A stretch of DNA of 48,882 bases from Clostridia bacterium (GCA_017938695.1 JAGBBA010000061.1:1-48882), one strand, 5' to 3'. Positions 18,442 through 29,160 are shown, counted from the first letter of the stretch. The notes: a model not told the origin generated them from the letters alone. Numbers and translations are program-made.

Positions 18442-18574
18442 CTTGTTGGGCAGCAGCCCAAACCCATTGATCGCACAGTAACTGTGCGGCTATTCTGCGC
18501 GATGTTTGCAAAACACACGCGCACTGCTGCATGAGAATCATGCTCCAAAGGGTTTGGGGTGCTTCCCCAGCAAG
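18442..18574. other. Structured non-coding region, possible transfer origin
   Basis: Arms at 18442-18465 and 18550-18574 are imperfect inverse copies (CTTGyTGGG at one end, CCCAAACCC at the other). Between them CGCACAGT-A-ACTGTGCG (18472-18488) is a perfect palindrome. The surrounding 18246-18757 stretch holds no convincing gene. Such nested palindromes are typical of transfer origins or recombinase sites; the oriT reading is inference, since no relaxase is encoded here. Confidence 0.4.
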
Positions 18575-18629
18575 TAGCATCTGAGGGCGTTGAGCACTCA
18601 CATGCACCACTTGCTACAACCGTATAATA

Positions 18630-18662
18630 AATGTGTCTCAACTTGGGACACATTCTTTTTTT
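18630..18662 (+). terminator. Intrinsic terminator before the TnpW-like gene
   Basis: AATGTGTC and GACACATT pair around 9 nt and are followed by CTTTTTTTT. No + strand gene lies just upstream, so it may end a small RNA from the structured region or block readthrough into the recombinase unit. Confidence 0.7.
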
Positions 18663-18757
18663 GCTGACCTTCCTGCACGCCTGCAAGAAAATGCCAGACT
18701 CATTCGTTAAGTATGTTAGCGCAATGCGTTATCATTTTTCAATCGAAAGGAACCCCC

Positions 18758-20700
<1,943 letters not shown>

Positions 20701-20733
20701 CCGAAGCCATGCCGCATTGAAAACCATTTGATA

Positions 20734-20747
20734 CTGTCTTACCGGAA
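20734..20747. repeat. Right subterminal inverted repeat
   Basis: CTGTCTTACCGGAA is the exact inverse of 10692-10705, with weaker similarity extending outward. It lies 34 bases after the recombinase stop. Confidence 0.55.
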
Positions 20748-20831
20748 CGCATCCCATGTCGCCGATTTTCGATTTGCAGTCTGCCGACGGCAAATTGCTG
20801 TGACTATGTGCATATCTTTTTTAACAGTCTG

Positions 20832-20858
20832 CGCTTATGCTCACAATGAACATAAGCG
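20832..20858. repeat. attR: right 27-bp direct repeat
   Basis: Identical to 10518-10544. Here the copy is preceded by CTG and followed by TTTT. Joining the left flank of attL to the right flank of attR restores an A-run/T-run terminator; joining the inner flanks gives CTG...CAG symmetry. Confidence 0.85.
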
Positions 20859-20865
20859 TTTTCAT

Positions 20866-21816
20866 TTATCCGAAAATGATTTGCCCCAATCGGGTGATTT
20901 TGCTCTGCATGGTGTAGCCTTTGCGCTGCACCGTCAGCACCCGGCGGAGCTTGCCCATGTGTTCGGTGGCCAGGTAATCGTCGATGATGTGCCGGGCTTC
21001 CGGGGGGAGAGCATCGCCGCAGGCATCCCGGAAGGCGCGGGTGTGGGTGTAGGTCAGGGCGATGCGCCGTTTGCCCTTCTCCCACTGGGACAGGGCTTTG
21101 ACGCCGCGCTGGCCCAGGTTCTGCTGGCTGGCACCCACCACGTTCACCCCGTGCTGGCGGTAGCTGATCAGTGGTTCGTCCACAAAGATCACATGGCCGA
21201 AAGCGGCGGCGGTGAGGGCGATGAACCAGTCGTGCATGTGCATGGTACGGGGATCGCCGTGCTCCACCACCAGGCGGCGCAGGGCGGCGTTCATCAGCAG
21301 GGTACAGCCGGTGACGTTGTTCTGCACCAGCAGCCGGGGAAGGGTCACGGCATTCTTGTCCCAGCCCTGGTGGAGGAAGAAGCTCTCCTGCAGGGTATGG
21401 CCGTCGCCGTCCACCACCCGGCTGTCGCTGTGGACGAGCAGGGGTGTATCGGCACCGTAACGGGCTTCGGCTTCTTCCATGGCCTTGCGGCAACGGGAGA
21501 GCCGGCTGGCTGCCCACAAATCGTCCTGGTCGCACAGGGCGGCGTAGTCGGCTTCGCATTGACTCAGCAGGCTGAGAAAATTGCCGATGGCCCCGTGGTG
21601 CTGCCCCTGATCGGCAGCCAGCCGAAAGCGGCTGTCCTGCCGGGTGATGTCAGATAGCAGGGAAGGGGTGGCATCGGTGGAGCCGTCGTCCTGCATCAGA
21701 ACGGAGAAGCAGGGGTCATCCTGCTTTTGCAGGGAAGCCAGCTGCTGGGGGAGGTACTTCTCCCCGTTATAGCAGGCCATGAGCACCTGAATGGTCTTCA
21801 CCACTTCCAGCCCCAT
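20866..21816 (-). CDS. Glycosyltransferase family 2 (rhamnosyltransferase-like)
   Basis: This is an inverting GT-A enzyme of about 316 residues. It begins IQVLMACYNGEKYLPQQL with the first nucleotide-binding Asp in LMQDDGSTD and the metal motif near YAALCDQDDLW, followed by the acceptor-loop HDWFIALTAAAFG and SYRQHG, a pattern of dTDP-rhamnose or related sugar transferases. It overlaps the previous gene on the same strand; ATG 21816 or the GTG at 21801 (GTGA overlap) are both possible starts. Its terminator was the bidirectional hairpin now split by the element at attR. It likely acts on the cytoplasmic face in surface-glycan assembly. Confidence 0.88.
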   Translation of the reverse strand: MGLEVVKTIQVLMACYNGEKYLPQQLASLQKQDDPCFSVLMQDDGSTDATPSLLSDITRQDSRFRLAADQGQHHGAIGNFLSLLSQCEADYAALCDQDDLWAASRLSRCRKAMEEAEARYGADTPLLVHSDSRVVDGDGHTLQESFFLHQGWDKNAVTLPRLLVQNNVTGCTLLMNAALRRLVVEHGDPRTMHMHDWFIALTAAAFGHVIFVDEPLISYRQHGVNVVGASQQNLGQRGVKALSQWEKGKRRIALTYTHTRAFRDACGDALPPEARHIIDDYLATEHMGKLRRVLTVQRKGYTMQSKITRLGQIIFG

Positions 21817-22568
21817 TTCATAAAGAATTTGAAAATGGATGTAATCTGCCGCAGGTTGCCCTTCAGCGTGCGGGTGTTTTCGCGGGCCCAGGTGTGGGTG
21901 ATGCACATCTCCGGGTGATAGACGATCCGCCCCACCTGCATGGCGCGACGGCCCAGGTCGGAATCCTCCTGATACAGGAAGAACCGGGGGTCAAAGCCCT
22001 TCAGCTGGCGGAACACGCTGGTACGGATCAGCAAAAAGCAGCCGGTGGCAAAGCCTACATCGATGGGGGTGGCCACGTTCTTATCGGCCAGGGTGAACTC
22101 GCGCCGCCACTTGCGGAAGGGGCCGCCCAGCTTCTCCAGCCGCCCGCCCAGCAGATACTTGATGGTGGGCTGCATCTTAGGCAGGAACTGCTCGGTGCCG
22201 TCGGGGTTGAACACCCGGGGCGTGAGGATGGCGATATCCGGATTGGCGTCCATGTAATCCGTCATGCGGGTGAGAAGGTCCGGCGGAAAGGTAACGTCGG
22301 GGTTCACCAGCAGGTGATAGCGGCTCTTCAGCTCGGGCAGCACTACGTTGTTGGCCCGGCCGAAGCCCAGATTGCTCTGCTGGGGGCGGATCTTTGCACC
22401 CGGGCACTGCCAGCGGATGCGCTCTGCCATGGGGTCCTGTGGGGAGTTGTCCACCACGAAAAGATCAACGGGCATATCGGAATCCATCAGACACTGAACG
22501 GTGTCGAGCACATCGTCCGGCGCATGGTACAGCACAATACAGGCGGAAACCTTGGGATCGGTCAGCAT
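21798..22568 (-). CDS. Glycosyltransferase family 2 (WbbL/rhamnosyltransferase-like)
   Basis: This 256-residue GT-A enzyme starts ATG 22568 after TGGAGG. Motifs are VSACIVLYH, VVDNSP, SNLGFGRANNVVL, LLVNPDVTF (DxD-like), GFATGCFLLIRTSVF and FFLYQEDSDLGRR, the order typical of rhamnosyltransferases. It is coupled to the downstream GT2 gene and transcribed away from the divergent GntR regulator. The sugar donor is inferred only from family resemblance. Confidence 0.88.
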   Translation of the reverse strand: MLTDPKVSACIVLYHAPDDVLDTVQCLMDSDMPVDLFVVDNSPQDPMAERIRWQCPGAKIRPQQSNLGFGRANNVVLPELKSRYHLLVNPDVTFPPDLLTRMTDYMDANPDIAILTPRVFNPDGTEQFLPKMQPTIKYLLGGRLEKLGGPFRKWRREFTLADKNVATPIDVGFATGCFLLIRTSVFRQLKGFDPRFFLYQEDSDLGRRAMQVGRIVYHPEMCITHTWARENTRTLKGNLRQITSIFKFFMKWGWKW

Positions 22569-22694
22569 AGCGGCCTCCAAAAAGCATTTGTGAATACCTC
22601 CATTTTACCCTGTATGGGTGCATTTGTCCAGAAAAGTATGGTAATTTCGTGGAATCAATGGTATACTAACGTCATATAATGGAGGTGGAATGCC

Positions 22695-23408
22695 ATGAAG
22701 ACGCCGGTCCTGAATGCGGAGAGTCACAGCCCGCTGTATAGACAGCTGATGCGCAAGCTGCGTGCCGATATTGCCAGCGGCGTTTATCCTGTGCACAGCC
22801 GCATCCCCTCGGAGCAGGAATTGTGCGACAAGTATCAGGTGAGCCGCGTGACCGTGCGCAAAGCCCTGGCGGAACTGACCCAGGAGGGCCTGCTGAACCG
22901 CCAGCAGGGCAAGGGCACGTTTGTGGGTGTTCCGCGCCTGTGCAAAGACCTGAAGGACGTGAACAGCTTCCACGACGCCTGCCGCCTGATGAACTGCACC
23001 CCATCCACCCGGGTGATCCACGCCCAACTGACCTACGCCACGGAGGAAGACGCCCGCGACCTGCTTTGCGAAAGCGACCAGGTGGTGGAAACCCTGCGCC
23101 TGCGCCTGGCTGACGATACCCCCGTGATGCTGGAAACCAATCGCTTCCCCCTGCATTACGAATATCTGCTTCAGGAGGATCTGACCGGCTCCCTGTACGG
23201 CATTTTGCAGGAACACGGCATCGAAGCCAACCAGGCCGTGCATGAGATATCCCTGACCTACGCCACCGCCAGCCAGGCCAAGTACCTGTGCGTCAACGAA
23301 GGCGATGCGCTGCTGAACCTGCGGGAGATCATCTACGACCAGTACGGCCGTCCGCTGCATACCTCCAAGCAGCTGATCCGCGGCGACCGCTTCACCTTCA
23401 GAATATAA
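22695..23408 (+). CDS. GntR/HutC-family transcriptional regulator with UTRA domain
   Basis: This 237-residue repressor-type protein has a winged helix at residues 15-75 (PLYRQLMRKLRADI, IPSEQELCDKYQVSRVTVRK, EGLLNRQQGKGTFV) and a UTRA ligand-binding domain from about residue 95, usually sensing a sugar phosphate or other small metabolite. GGAGG precedes ATG 22695 and a TATACT box lies at 22662-22667. It is divergent from the GT2 pair, so it may control them or itself. The effector is unknown. Confidence 0.92.
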   Translation: MKTPVLNAESHSPLYRQLMRKLRADIASGVYPVHSRIPSEQELCDKYQVSRVTVRKALAELTQEGLLNRQQGKGTFVGVPRLCKDLKDVNSFHDACRLMNCTPSTRVIHAQLTYATEEDARDLLCESDQVVETLRLRLADDTPVMLETNRFPLHYEYLLQEDLTGSLYGILQEHGIEANQAVHEISLTYATASQAKYLCVNEGDALLNLREIIYDQYGRPLHTSKQLIRGDRFTFRI

Positions 23409-23452
23409 ACGTAACACCATCAACTTGTACCAAAAAAGAGCACCCCAAAAAA

Positions 23453-23537
23453 GGGAGTGCAGAGGGTCGAAGACCCTTTGCCCGGGTCCAGGGCTGGAAG
23501 CCCTGGCGGGGTTTCCAAAGGGGCGGAGCCCCTTTGG
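23453..23537. repeat. Triple-hairpin intergenic repeat, copy 1
   Basis: Three consecutive palindromes: AGGGTC/GACCCT, CCAGGGC/GCCCTGG and CCAAAGGGGC/GCCCCTTTGG. It shares layout and the linker GGGTTTCCAAAGGG with the copy at 31794, and in part with 41051. It ends 7 bases before the ribosome site of the next gene. Confidence 0.8.
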
Positions 23538-23557
23538 CTTGAGAAAGAGGTTTTTGT

Positions 23558-24550
23558 TTGAGTAAATTTGCAATTTTTGTTGATCTGGAAAACTGCGGTG
23601 CCAAGGTGGCCACGCTGAACAGCATTCTGGAAAAGGTCAAGATCCGCGGCGATATTCTGCTGGGCAAGGTCTATGGCTATACCGACAGGTTCAGCGATTT
23701 GAAAGAAGTGCTGTTGAGCAACACCTTCACGGTGGTGCCTTCCCTGCGCTATGGCATTTCCCAGAAGAATAATGCGGATATCCAGCTGGTGATCGACGCC
23801 TTGTCCGTTGCCTATACCAACGACCTGATCGACTCCTTCTGCATCGTGTCCGGCGACAGCGATTACACGCCCCTGGTGGGCAAATTGAAGTCCATGGGCA
23901 AGTTCGTGCTGGGCATCAGCCGAAGCGAAGTGGCCAGCAATATCTTCATCAACGCCTGCAACGAGTTTCAGTTTCTGGAAAGCGTGGGCGGCCGCTCGGT
24001 AACGCCCGGCAAAAAGCGCAAGGGCAACGCCAACGCCGAGGAAATGCTGGAAGACGGCGAGCTGAACAAGCTGCTCTGCTCGGTGCTCCAGGAGCAGACC
24101 GACAAGGAGGAACTCTACGCCAGCGAGCTCAAGGGCGTGCTTTTGCGCCTGCGGCCTGACTTTAATGAGAAGGCCTACGGCTGCGCCACCTTCTATAAGC
24201 TGCTTTTGAAGCTGGCGGGCAAGTACGGCAACCTGCATGTGAAGAACGATAACTTCAACGTGATGGTGCGGCTGAACAGCCCCGTGGAGTCCGGCGAGAG
24301 CATTCCTCAGCTGACCCGGGAGAATTGGCGCGAAGCCTTTGCTGCCCAGCTGAAGGCCTACAAGGACGGCGGCTTCGAGCGTGTGAATCCCTCCATCCTC
24401 AAGGCGGATATCATTACGTTCTATCCTGATTTCAACGAGCGCAGCATCGGCTTCAAGCGGTTCTCCGACGTGATGAAGGAGCTGGAAAAGGAGCAGCTGG
24501 TGGTCGTGGAAATGGATGAGCAGAAGACCATGCTGATCAAACTACTGTAA
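23558..24550 (+). CDS. NYN-domain (PIN-like) protein with two OST-HTH/LOTUS domains
   Basis: This 330-residue protein starts at TTG 23558 behind AAAGAGG. Residues 1-140 are an NYN/LabA-like nuclease domain with conserved acidic residues in IFVDLENCG, NADIQLVIDA and VSGDSDYTPLVGKL. After a basic linker (GKKRKGNANAEE) come two winged-helix LOTUS-type domains, about 165-250 (LNKLLCSVL, YASELKGVLLRLRPDF) and 262-330 (NPSILKADIITFYPDF). The combination suggests an RNA-binding ribonuclease; the target is unknown. A triple-hairpin repeat sits directly upstream. Confidence 0.88.
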   Translation: MSKFAIFVDLENCGAKVATLNSILEKVKIRGDILLGKVYGYTDRFSDLKEVLLSNTFTVVPSLRYGISQKNNADIQLVIDALSVAYTNDLIDSFCIVSGDSDYTPLVGKLKSMGKFVLGISRSEVASNIFINACNEFQFLESVGGRSVTPGKKRKGNANAEEMLEDGELNKLLCSVLQEQTDKEELYASELKGVLLRLRPDFNEKAYGCATFYKLLLKLAGKYGNLHVKNDNFNVMVRLNSPVESGESIPQLTRENWREAFAAQLKAYKDGGFERVNPSILKADIITFYPDFNERSIGFKRFSDVMKELEKEQLVVVEMDEQKTMLIKLL

Positions 24551-24566
24551 GAAGGGGAGTCGCGCC

Positions 24567-25553
24567 ATGCACGTGCTCTACGCTACGGATGAAAACTACG
24601 TTCGCCACGCGGCGACGTCCATGATGTCCCTGCTGGAAAGCAACAAGGCCGCCAAAGAGCTGACGGTGCACATTCTGTCCATGGGCATTTCCCAGAAGAG
24701 TCACGACAGCCTGTGCGCCCTGGCGGAACCCTACGGGCGCAAGGTGGAGATCTACGAGTTGGGGGATATCAGCCAGTGGTTCGATTTCTCCTTCAATGCC
24801 GGCGGCTTTGCCCAGAGCACCCTGGCCCGCCTGTTCATGGCCCGGGTGCTGCCGGAAAGCGTGGACCGGGTGATCTACATCGACTGCGATACCCTGGTGC
24901 TGGAAGATTTGCAGGACATGTTCAAAATGGACATGGGCAATAACTACCTGGGCATGGTGGCGGAACCCACCGCCAACAAGGGCCGCCGCAAGCAGCTGGA
25001 TATGCCCGACAGCCAGCCCTATTTCAATGCGGGCATCCTGCTGGTGAACCTGAAACTGTGGCGCGAGGAAAACGCCGAATACCAGGTGCTGAGCTTCTAC
25101 CGGGACAAGGGCGGCAACCTGACCGCCCCCGACCAGGACGCCATCAACGGTGCCTTCGTGGGCCGCATCCTGGAGTTGCCGCCCCGGTACAACTACGGCT
25201 CGGTGCAGCTGTATTATTCCTGGAAGGCCCAGAAGAAGATCTCCGCGCCCACGCCCTTCATGAGCGAGGCGGATTACCAGCGCGGCACACAGAAGCCTGC
25301 CATTATCCACTTCCTGGGGGAAGAACGCCCCTGGCGCGCAGGCAACACCCATCCCTATACCCCCGAATACGACAAATACCTGGGCATGACCCCCTGGAAG
25401 GATACCCCCAAGGAGGAAGGCTGGCGGCTGTATTTCAAGTGCTTCGGGCTGTTCAACTTGGTCACCAGGCCCCTGCCCATGCTGCGGTATAAGATCATCG
25501 ACGCGCTGATCCCGGCCTTTATGCGGATGCGCGCCAAGAAACTGAAGAAGTGA
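24567..25553 (+). CDS. Glycosyltransferase family 8
   Basis: This 328-residue retaining enzyme of the LgtC/GspA type uses UDP-glucose or UDP-galactose. Motifs are VLYATDENYVRHAATSMMSL at the start, the metal-binding DxD in VIYIDCDTLVLEDL, YFNAGILLVNLKLWR, PDQDAINGAF and IIHFLGEERPW near the C-terminus. It follows the NYN gene by 16 bases with GAAGGGGAG as ribosome site. It may take part in the same surface glycan as the GT2 pair; this is inference. Confidence 0.92.
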   Translation: MHVLYATDENYVRHAATSMMSLLESNKAAKELTVHILSMGISQKSHDSLCALAEPYGRKVEIYELGDISQWFDFSFNAGGFAQSTLARLFMARVLPESVDRVIYIDCDTLVLEDLQDMFKMDMGNNYLGMVAEPTANKGRRKQLDMPDSQPYFNAGILLVNLKLWREENAEYQVLSFYRDKGGNLTAPDQDAINGAFVGRILELPPRYNYGSVQLYYSWKAQKKISAPTPFMSEADYQRGTQKPAIIHFLGEERPWRAGNTHPYTPEYDKYLGMTPWKDTPKEEGWRLYFKCFGLFNLVTRPLPMLRYKIIDALIPAFMRMRAKKLKK

Positions 25554-25567
25554 AAGGAAGTCTTATC

Positions 25568-26155
25568 ATGAATGCCGGATTGGATCGCCAGCAGGCACTG
25601 GCTGCGCTGATGAAATACAACAAGGAGCCCTTTCATCTGCTCCACGGCCTGACGGTGGAGCATGTGATGCGCTGGTTCGCGGTGGATCAGGGCTTTGCCG
25701 AGGATGAGGAATTCTGGGGCCTGGTGGGCCTGTTGCACGATATCGACTTTGAATGCTGGCCCGAGGAGCACTGCGTGAAGTGTGTGGAGCTGCTGAAGGA
25801 AGAAGGTGCCAGCGAGGAGCTCATCCATGCGGTGTGTAGCCATGCCTACGGCCCCTGCAGCGATGTGGAGCCCGTGCACCAGATGGAGAAGGTGATCTTC
25901 GCGGCGGACGAGCTCACCGGCCTGATCGGCGCGGCGGCGAAGATGCGGCCCTCCAAGTCCTGCACGGATATGGAGCTTTCCAGCCTGAAAAAGAAGTTCA
26001 AGGACAAGAAGTTTGCCGCCGGCTGCTCCCGTGACGTGATCCGCGAGGGCGCACAGCACCTGGGCTGGGAGCTGGATACCCTGATGGACAAGACCCTGCA
26101 GGCCATGGCCGCCACCGAAGCGAAGATCAACGAAGAGATGGCGAAGCTCCAGTAA
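25568..26155 (+). CDS. HD-domain hydrolase
   Basis: This 195-residue protein has an HD-type metal site: His in LLHGLTVEHVM, the HD pair in LVGLLHDIDFE, and further His in CSHAYGP. Members hydrolyse phosphoesters of nucleotides or related compounds; the substrate here is unknown. I start at ATG 25568, with AAAGGAAG 7 bases upstream. It is probably cotranscribed with the GT8 gene, 14 bases away. Confidence 0.85.
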   Translation: MNAGLDRQQALAALMKYNKEPFHLLHGLTVEHVMRWFAVDQGFAEDEEFWGLVGLLHDIDFECWPEEHCVKCVELLKEEGASEELIHAVCSHAYGPCSDVEPVHQMEKVIFAADELTGLIGAAAKMRPSKSCTDMELSSLKKKFKDKKFAAGCSRDVIREGAQHLGWELDTLMDKTLQAMAATEAKINEEMAKLQ

Positions 26156-26230
26156 CAACTTCACCGGGGATGCAAGGTTTTGCCCCTGGCAAACGTTGTA
26201 TGGTCATCACGAAGGAAGGAGCATGCGGCC

Positions 26231-26770
26231 ATGAAACATCTGCGCCGAACGATATGGTTTTTTGCCTCGCGTCTGCTGGTGGTGTGCGTGGTGCTGGGCA
26301 TGCTGGTGGTAGCCTTCTACTACGCCATGAACACCACCAACATCTACATCGTGCTGAAGGACGGTATGGCCCGCCGCGCGCAGGTGGTGATGCTGGAGGA
26401 AGAGGAAAAGGAGCTGACCAAGTACTTCCAGCCCAGCTTTTTGGAGCGCGACAGTGCGCTGATGCTCACCAAGCAGGGGCAGTCGCCCTACCGGGATTAT
26501 GACATTCGCGGCATCGACCACCGGCTGAGCATGGACTTTATGTGGGTGTGGCCCTGGGACGAAACCGCCCGGGTGGACATCACCGAGCAGATCCCCAGCA
26601 TTGACGGGCGCATCAAGGGCTCCAAGGCGGAGGAGGCTGTGGCCCAACGCGGCGCGGATGCGGTGTACCCGCCCTCCTGGCAGAGCGCGAAGTACCGCGC
26701 GGTGCTGGCCAAGGAAAACGGCCAGTGGCGCATCAAGAGCCTGACGTTGATCGAAAATCTGGATGAATGA
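26231..26770 (+). CDS. Membrane-anchored hypothetical protein
   Basis: This 179-residue protein has a basic N-terminus and one hydrophobic helix at about residues 9-31 (WFFASRLLVVCVVLGMLVV). The rest is extracytoplasmic, with two halves linked near IPSIDGRIKGS. The end (YRAVLAKENGQWRIKSLTLI) resembles the last strands of NTF2-like or DUF4829-type domains, so a cone-shaped ligand fold is possible. Ribosome site GGAAGGAG lies upstream of ATG 26231. A strong terminator follows its stop. Confidence 0.75.
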   Translation: MKHLRRTIWFFASRLLVVCVVLGMLVVAFYYAMNTTNIYIVLKDGMARRAQVVMLEEEEKELTKYFQPSFLERDSALMLTKQGQSPYRDYDIRGIDHRLSMDFMWVWPWDETARVDITEQIPSIDGRIKGSKAEEAVAQRGADAVYPPSWQSAKYRAVLAKENGQWRIKSLTLIENLDE

Positions 26771-26771
26771 A

Positions 26772-26805
26772 AAAACGTCGGACTGAGTTTTCAGTCCGGC
26801 GTTTT
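26772..26805. terminator. Bidirectional terminator
   Basis: AAAACGTCGGACTGA and TCAGTCCGGCGTTTT pair with one G-T around a 4-nt loop. The A-run and T-run on both sides serve both convergent genes. Confidence 0.85.
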
Positions 26806-26823
26806 GCTTTGCCGTGGATGATG

Positions 26824-27309
26824 TTACCGTCTTTCAATGGGCAGATACAGGTCTTCGATGGAAACCCCTTCGGCGTACAGTTCGCCCGGCGAAACGATGT
26901 GGAACATGGGGTAGCGTTCCGGCTTTCCGTCGCCGTTTTCATAGGCTTTGAACTTGTCGCTTTCAGCAGCCCACCGGAGCAGCTCTTCGCGCGTGCTGAG
27001 CCAATCGGCAGCCTGGTCGAAATCGGCATTTGTGCAGGACGCAACGGCGAAAAGGCCGCCGGGCAGATCGACGATCTCAAAGCCGCCGCAATCTTCCTCA
27101 CGGGCACCGGCCGGGAGCGCATAGAACCACTCACGGGCACCAAGATGCTCGTTATACCACATGAAATCCCGGGGATATAGCTCGTTGGCCAGCGAAGCAT
27201 GGTACGTGCTGAACCAGCGGACAAAGTGTTCGAAGGCCTGCCCGTCGGTAAGGGGGCCGGAGCAGACCGCTTTCATCACAGGGATTTGAACGATACGAAT
27301 GCTCTGCAT
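26824..27309 (-). CDS. GyrI-like / AraC effector-binding domain protein
   Basis: This 161-residue single-domain protein of the GyrI-like small-molecule-binding fold opens with strand IRIVQIPVMKAVCSG. Its second half has FEIVDLPGGLFAVASC and KPERYPMFHIVSPGE, the usual order of strands for this family. Such proteins bind hydrophobic or cationic compounds and sometimes hydrolyse them. ATG 27309 has AAAGGAGAAAG upstream. It is a stand-alone gene without a DNA-binding domain; the ligand is unknown. Confidence 0.75.
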   Translation of the reverse strand: MQSIRIVQIPVMKAVCSGPLTDGQAFEHFVRWFSTYHASLANELYPRDFMWYNEHLGAREWFYALPAGAREEDCGGFEIVDLPGGLFAVASCTNADFDQAADWLSTREELLRWAAESDKFKAYENGDGKPERYPMFHIVSPGELYAEGVSIEDLYLPIERR

Positions 27310-27341
27310 GGGTTACTTTCTCCTTTGTACATTCATGCGTA

Positions 27342-27956
27342 TCAATACCCGATCTCTTCCTCCACCAAAATCACCACGTTCCGCTGGGCGCGCAGGGGGC
27401 GGCTCACCACGGTGATGGCGCGGCACATGCAGTCGTCGCCGCACTGGGCTTCGTTGCAGTGGCCGGTGAGGGCGCAGGGGGTGTTCAGCTTCAGCCGGGA
27501 GGCGTTGGGCGGGCAGGCTTCGCGCTTGATGCGGGCGATGGCCGCCGTCAGGCCGCCCTCCACGATCTTCTGGCTACCCACCACCTGCAGCACCATGCTG
27601 GGGCCGTGGATCAGCGAGGCCACGCGGTTGCCGGTGCCGTCGATGTTCACCAGCTGGCCGTCGCGGGTCACGGCGTTGGCGGAGGCCAGGTAGGCGTCGG
27701 CCTTGCGGGCGTTGTCCCACACGATGGGCTTTTCCTCGGGTGAGGTCCAGTGCCACCACACGGAATGGCCGGCCCCTTCGAGGACCTCCAGCAGGCCCAG
27801 CTGGCGGATGGTCATGGAGCCGCCCACGCCGATGCTCCAGCCGGGCTGGATCAGGGACAGGGCCTTTTCCTTGGCCTGGGCAGCGGTGGTTAAGGTGTAT
27901 ACCTCAAAGCCGCGGGCGGTGAGGTTCTCGGCGGCGGTTTTCATCAGTTCGGTCAT
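27342..27956 (-). CDS. LUD-domain protein (lactate-utilization LutC-like)
   Basis: This 204-residue protein of the LUD (DUF162) family has the phosphate-loop-like SIGVGGSMTIRQLGLLEVL, then YLASANAVTRDGQLVNIDGT and IHGPSMVLQVVGSQKIV. A C-terminal cysteine cluster (PCALTGHCNEAQCGDDCMC) may hold a metal or Fe-S centre. Stand-alone members of this type are common in Clostridia and their role is unclear; true LutC works with LutA and LutB, which are absent here. It lies downstream of the DUF5711-like gene's start region on the same strand as its neighbours. Confidence 0.88.
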   Translation of the reverse strand: MTELMKTAAENLTARGFEVYTLTTAAQAKEKALSLIQPGWSIGVGGSMTIRQLGLLEVLEGAGHSVWWHWTSPEEKPIVWDNARKADAYLASANAVTRDGQLVNIDGTGNRVASLIHGPSMVLQVVGSQKIVEGGLTAAIARIKREACPPNASRLKLNTPCALTGHCNEAQCGDDCMCRAITVVSRPLRAQRNVVILVEEEIGY

Positions 27957-27974
27957 GGAGATGCCTCCTTGTGC

Positions 27975-29126
27975 TTATTTGGGCAGGCCCACGGAGTACA
28001 CAGTGTCGCCGGAGGTGAGCAGGGCGCGGCCGTTGGCCGTCAGGCCGATGAAGCCGGTGGCCGTCACGCCCTCAGGCAGGGGCAGCGCGTAGCCGTAGAA
28101 ACGCTGGCTGTCGATATCGGCGCGGTAGAGGTACTCGTTGGAGAAGGCGTAGAGGTTCTTGCCCTGTACGGCGGCACCCACGCAGGCACTGGGCAGGGTG
28201 TAGCGGCGGTCCAGGGTGCCGGAGAGAACGCGCAGCTCGGTAATGCTGTTGTTCGCGCTGGTCTGGGAGGTGGGGGCCAGCAGCATGCTGGCACTGCCGC
28301 GGCTGGGAATGTACTGGTCGATCAGCTTCCAGCCGTAAACCAGCATGGTGCTGTTCACGTCCTGCACGGCCTTGTAGTCGTAGGTGTACATCTGCTGGGT
28401 GGTGAACACGCGCAGCTTGTTATCCTCAAACAAAACCTTGTAGGTGAGGGACTCGCCCAGGGAAACCTCGCCCGTGTTCATCTTGCCCACCTGGAAGGTG
28501 TTCATCACCGTGTTGATGGCGGTGCCGTACACGTCCATGGCCAGGGTCCACATGTACTCGCCCTTTTCGCCGTAGAAGCCCACGTCCAGCAGCAGCATGC
28601 CGGAGAAGGCCTCGGCCTCCTCGTCCACCTGGGAACCCTGGAGATCCTTGATCACCAGGTCGGGGGCGGTGTCATCGCCGATGACCACGGCGGCATAGCT
28701 TTCGCCCACCCGGGCAAACTGGATCTCAGCCCCCATGTTTTCGTTGTAGGAGGGGCGGCCGTTTTTGTCTACGATAAACAGCTGGCTGCCGACCCATACC
28801 ACCATGTGCTCGTCCGACACAGAGAAAAGCGCGCCGCCGCCCACGGGGAAGCTCCACTTCACCGCGCCGGTGGAGGACAGGCAGTGGATGGACGCACCGT
28901 CATAATACAGCACACTGTCGCCGAAAGGGGTCACGTCCTGGGAGGCATAGCAGGGCATGGTGACGGCGGAGATCTCCGTTGTCTTGCCCATGTCCCTCAG
29001 CGTGCGCAGGCCCAGAAGCACTGCGATGATCAGCACGATCAGGATGATCCAGTTGCGGATCTGCCTGCGGCGGCGCAGGTCCATGGCCTGCTGGTCATTA
29101 TACATGGATTTACCTTTGCCTTGCAT
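27975..29126 (-). CDS. DUF5711-like membrane-anchored beta-propeller protein
   Basis: This 383-residue protein has a short basic cytoplasmic tail (RRRRQIRNW), one hydrophobic helix at about residues 26-42, and an extracellular region of repeating strand motifs such as VLYYDGASIHCLSSTGAVKW, MVVWVGSQLFIVDKNG and KNLYAFSNEYLYRADI that read as PQQ-like propeller blades. It closely resembles the DUF5711 family of Clostridia, whose function is unknown. ATG 29126 is preceded by AAAGGAG and its own promoter. The LUD gene follows 18 bases downstream, so they share a transcript. Confidence 0.82.
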   Translation of the reverse strand: MQGKGKSMYNDQQAMDLRRRRQIRNWIILIVLIIAVLLGLRTLRDMGKTTEISAVTMPCYASQDVTPFGDSVLYYDGASIHCLSSTGAVKWSFPVGGGALFSVSDEHMVVWVGSQLFIVDKNGRPSYNENMGAEIQFARVGESYAAVVIGDDTAPDLVIKDLQGSQVDEEAEAFSGMLLLDVGFYGEKGEYMWTLAMDVYGTAINTVMNTFQVGKMNTGEVSLGESLTYKVLFEDNKLRVFTTQQMYTYDYKAVQDVNSTMLVYGWKLIDQYIPSRGSASMLLAPTSQTSANNSITELRVLSGTLDRRYTLPSACVGAAVQGKNLYAFSNEYLYRADIDSQRFYGYALPLPEGVTATGFIGLTANGRALLTSGDTVYSVGLPK

Positions 29127-29160
29127 AGGTTGGCTCCTTTGTCATAAAGCTTTACATTTT

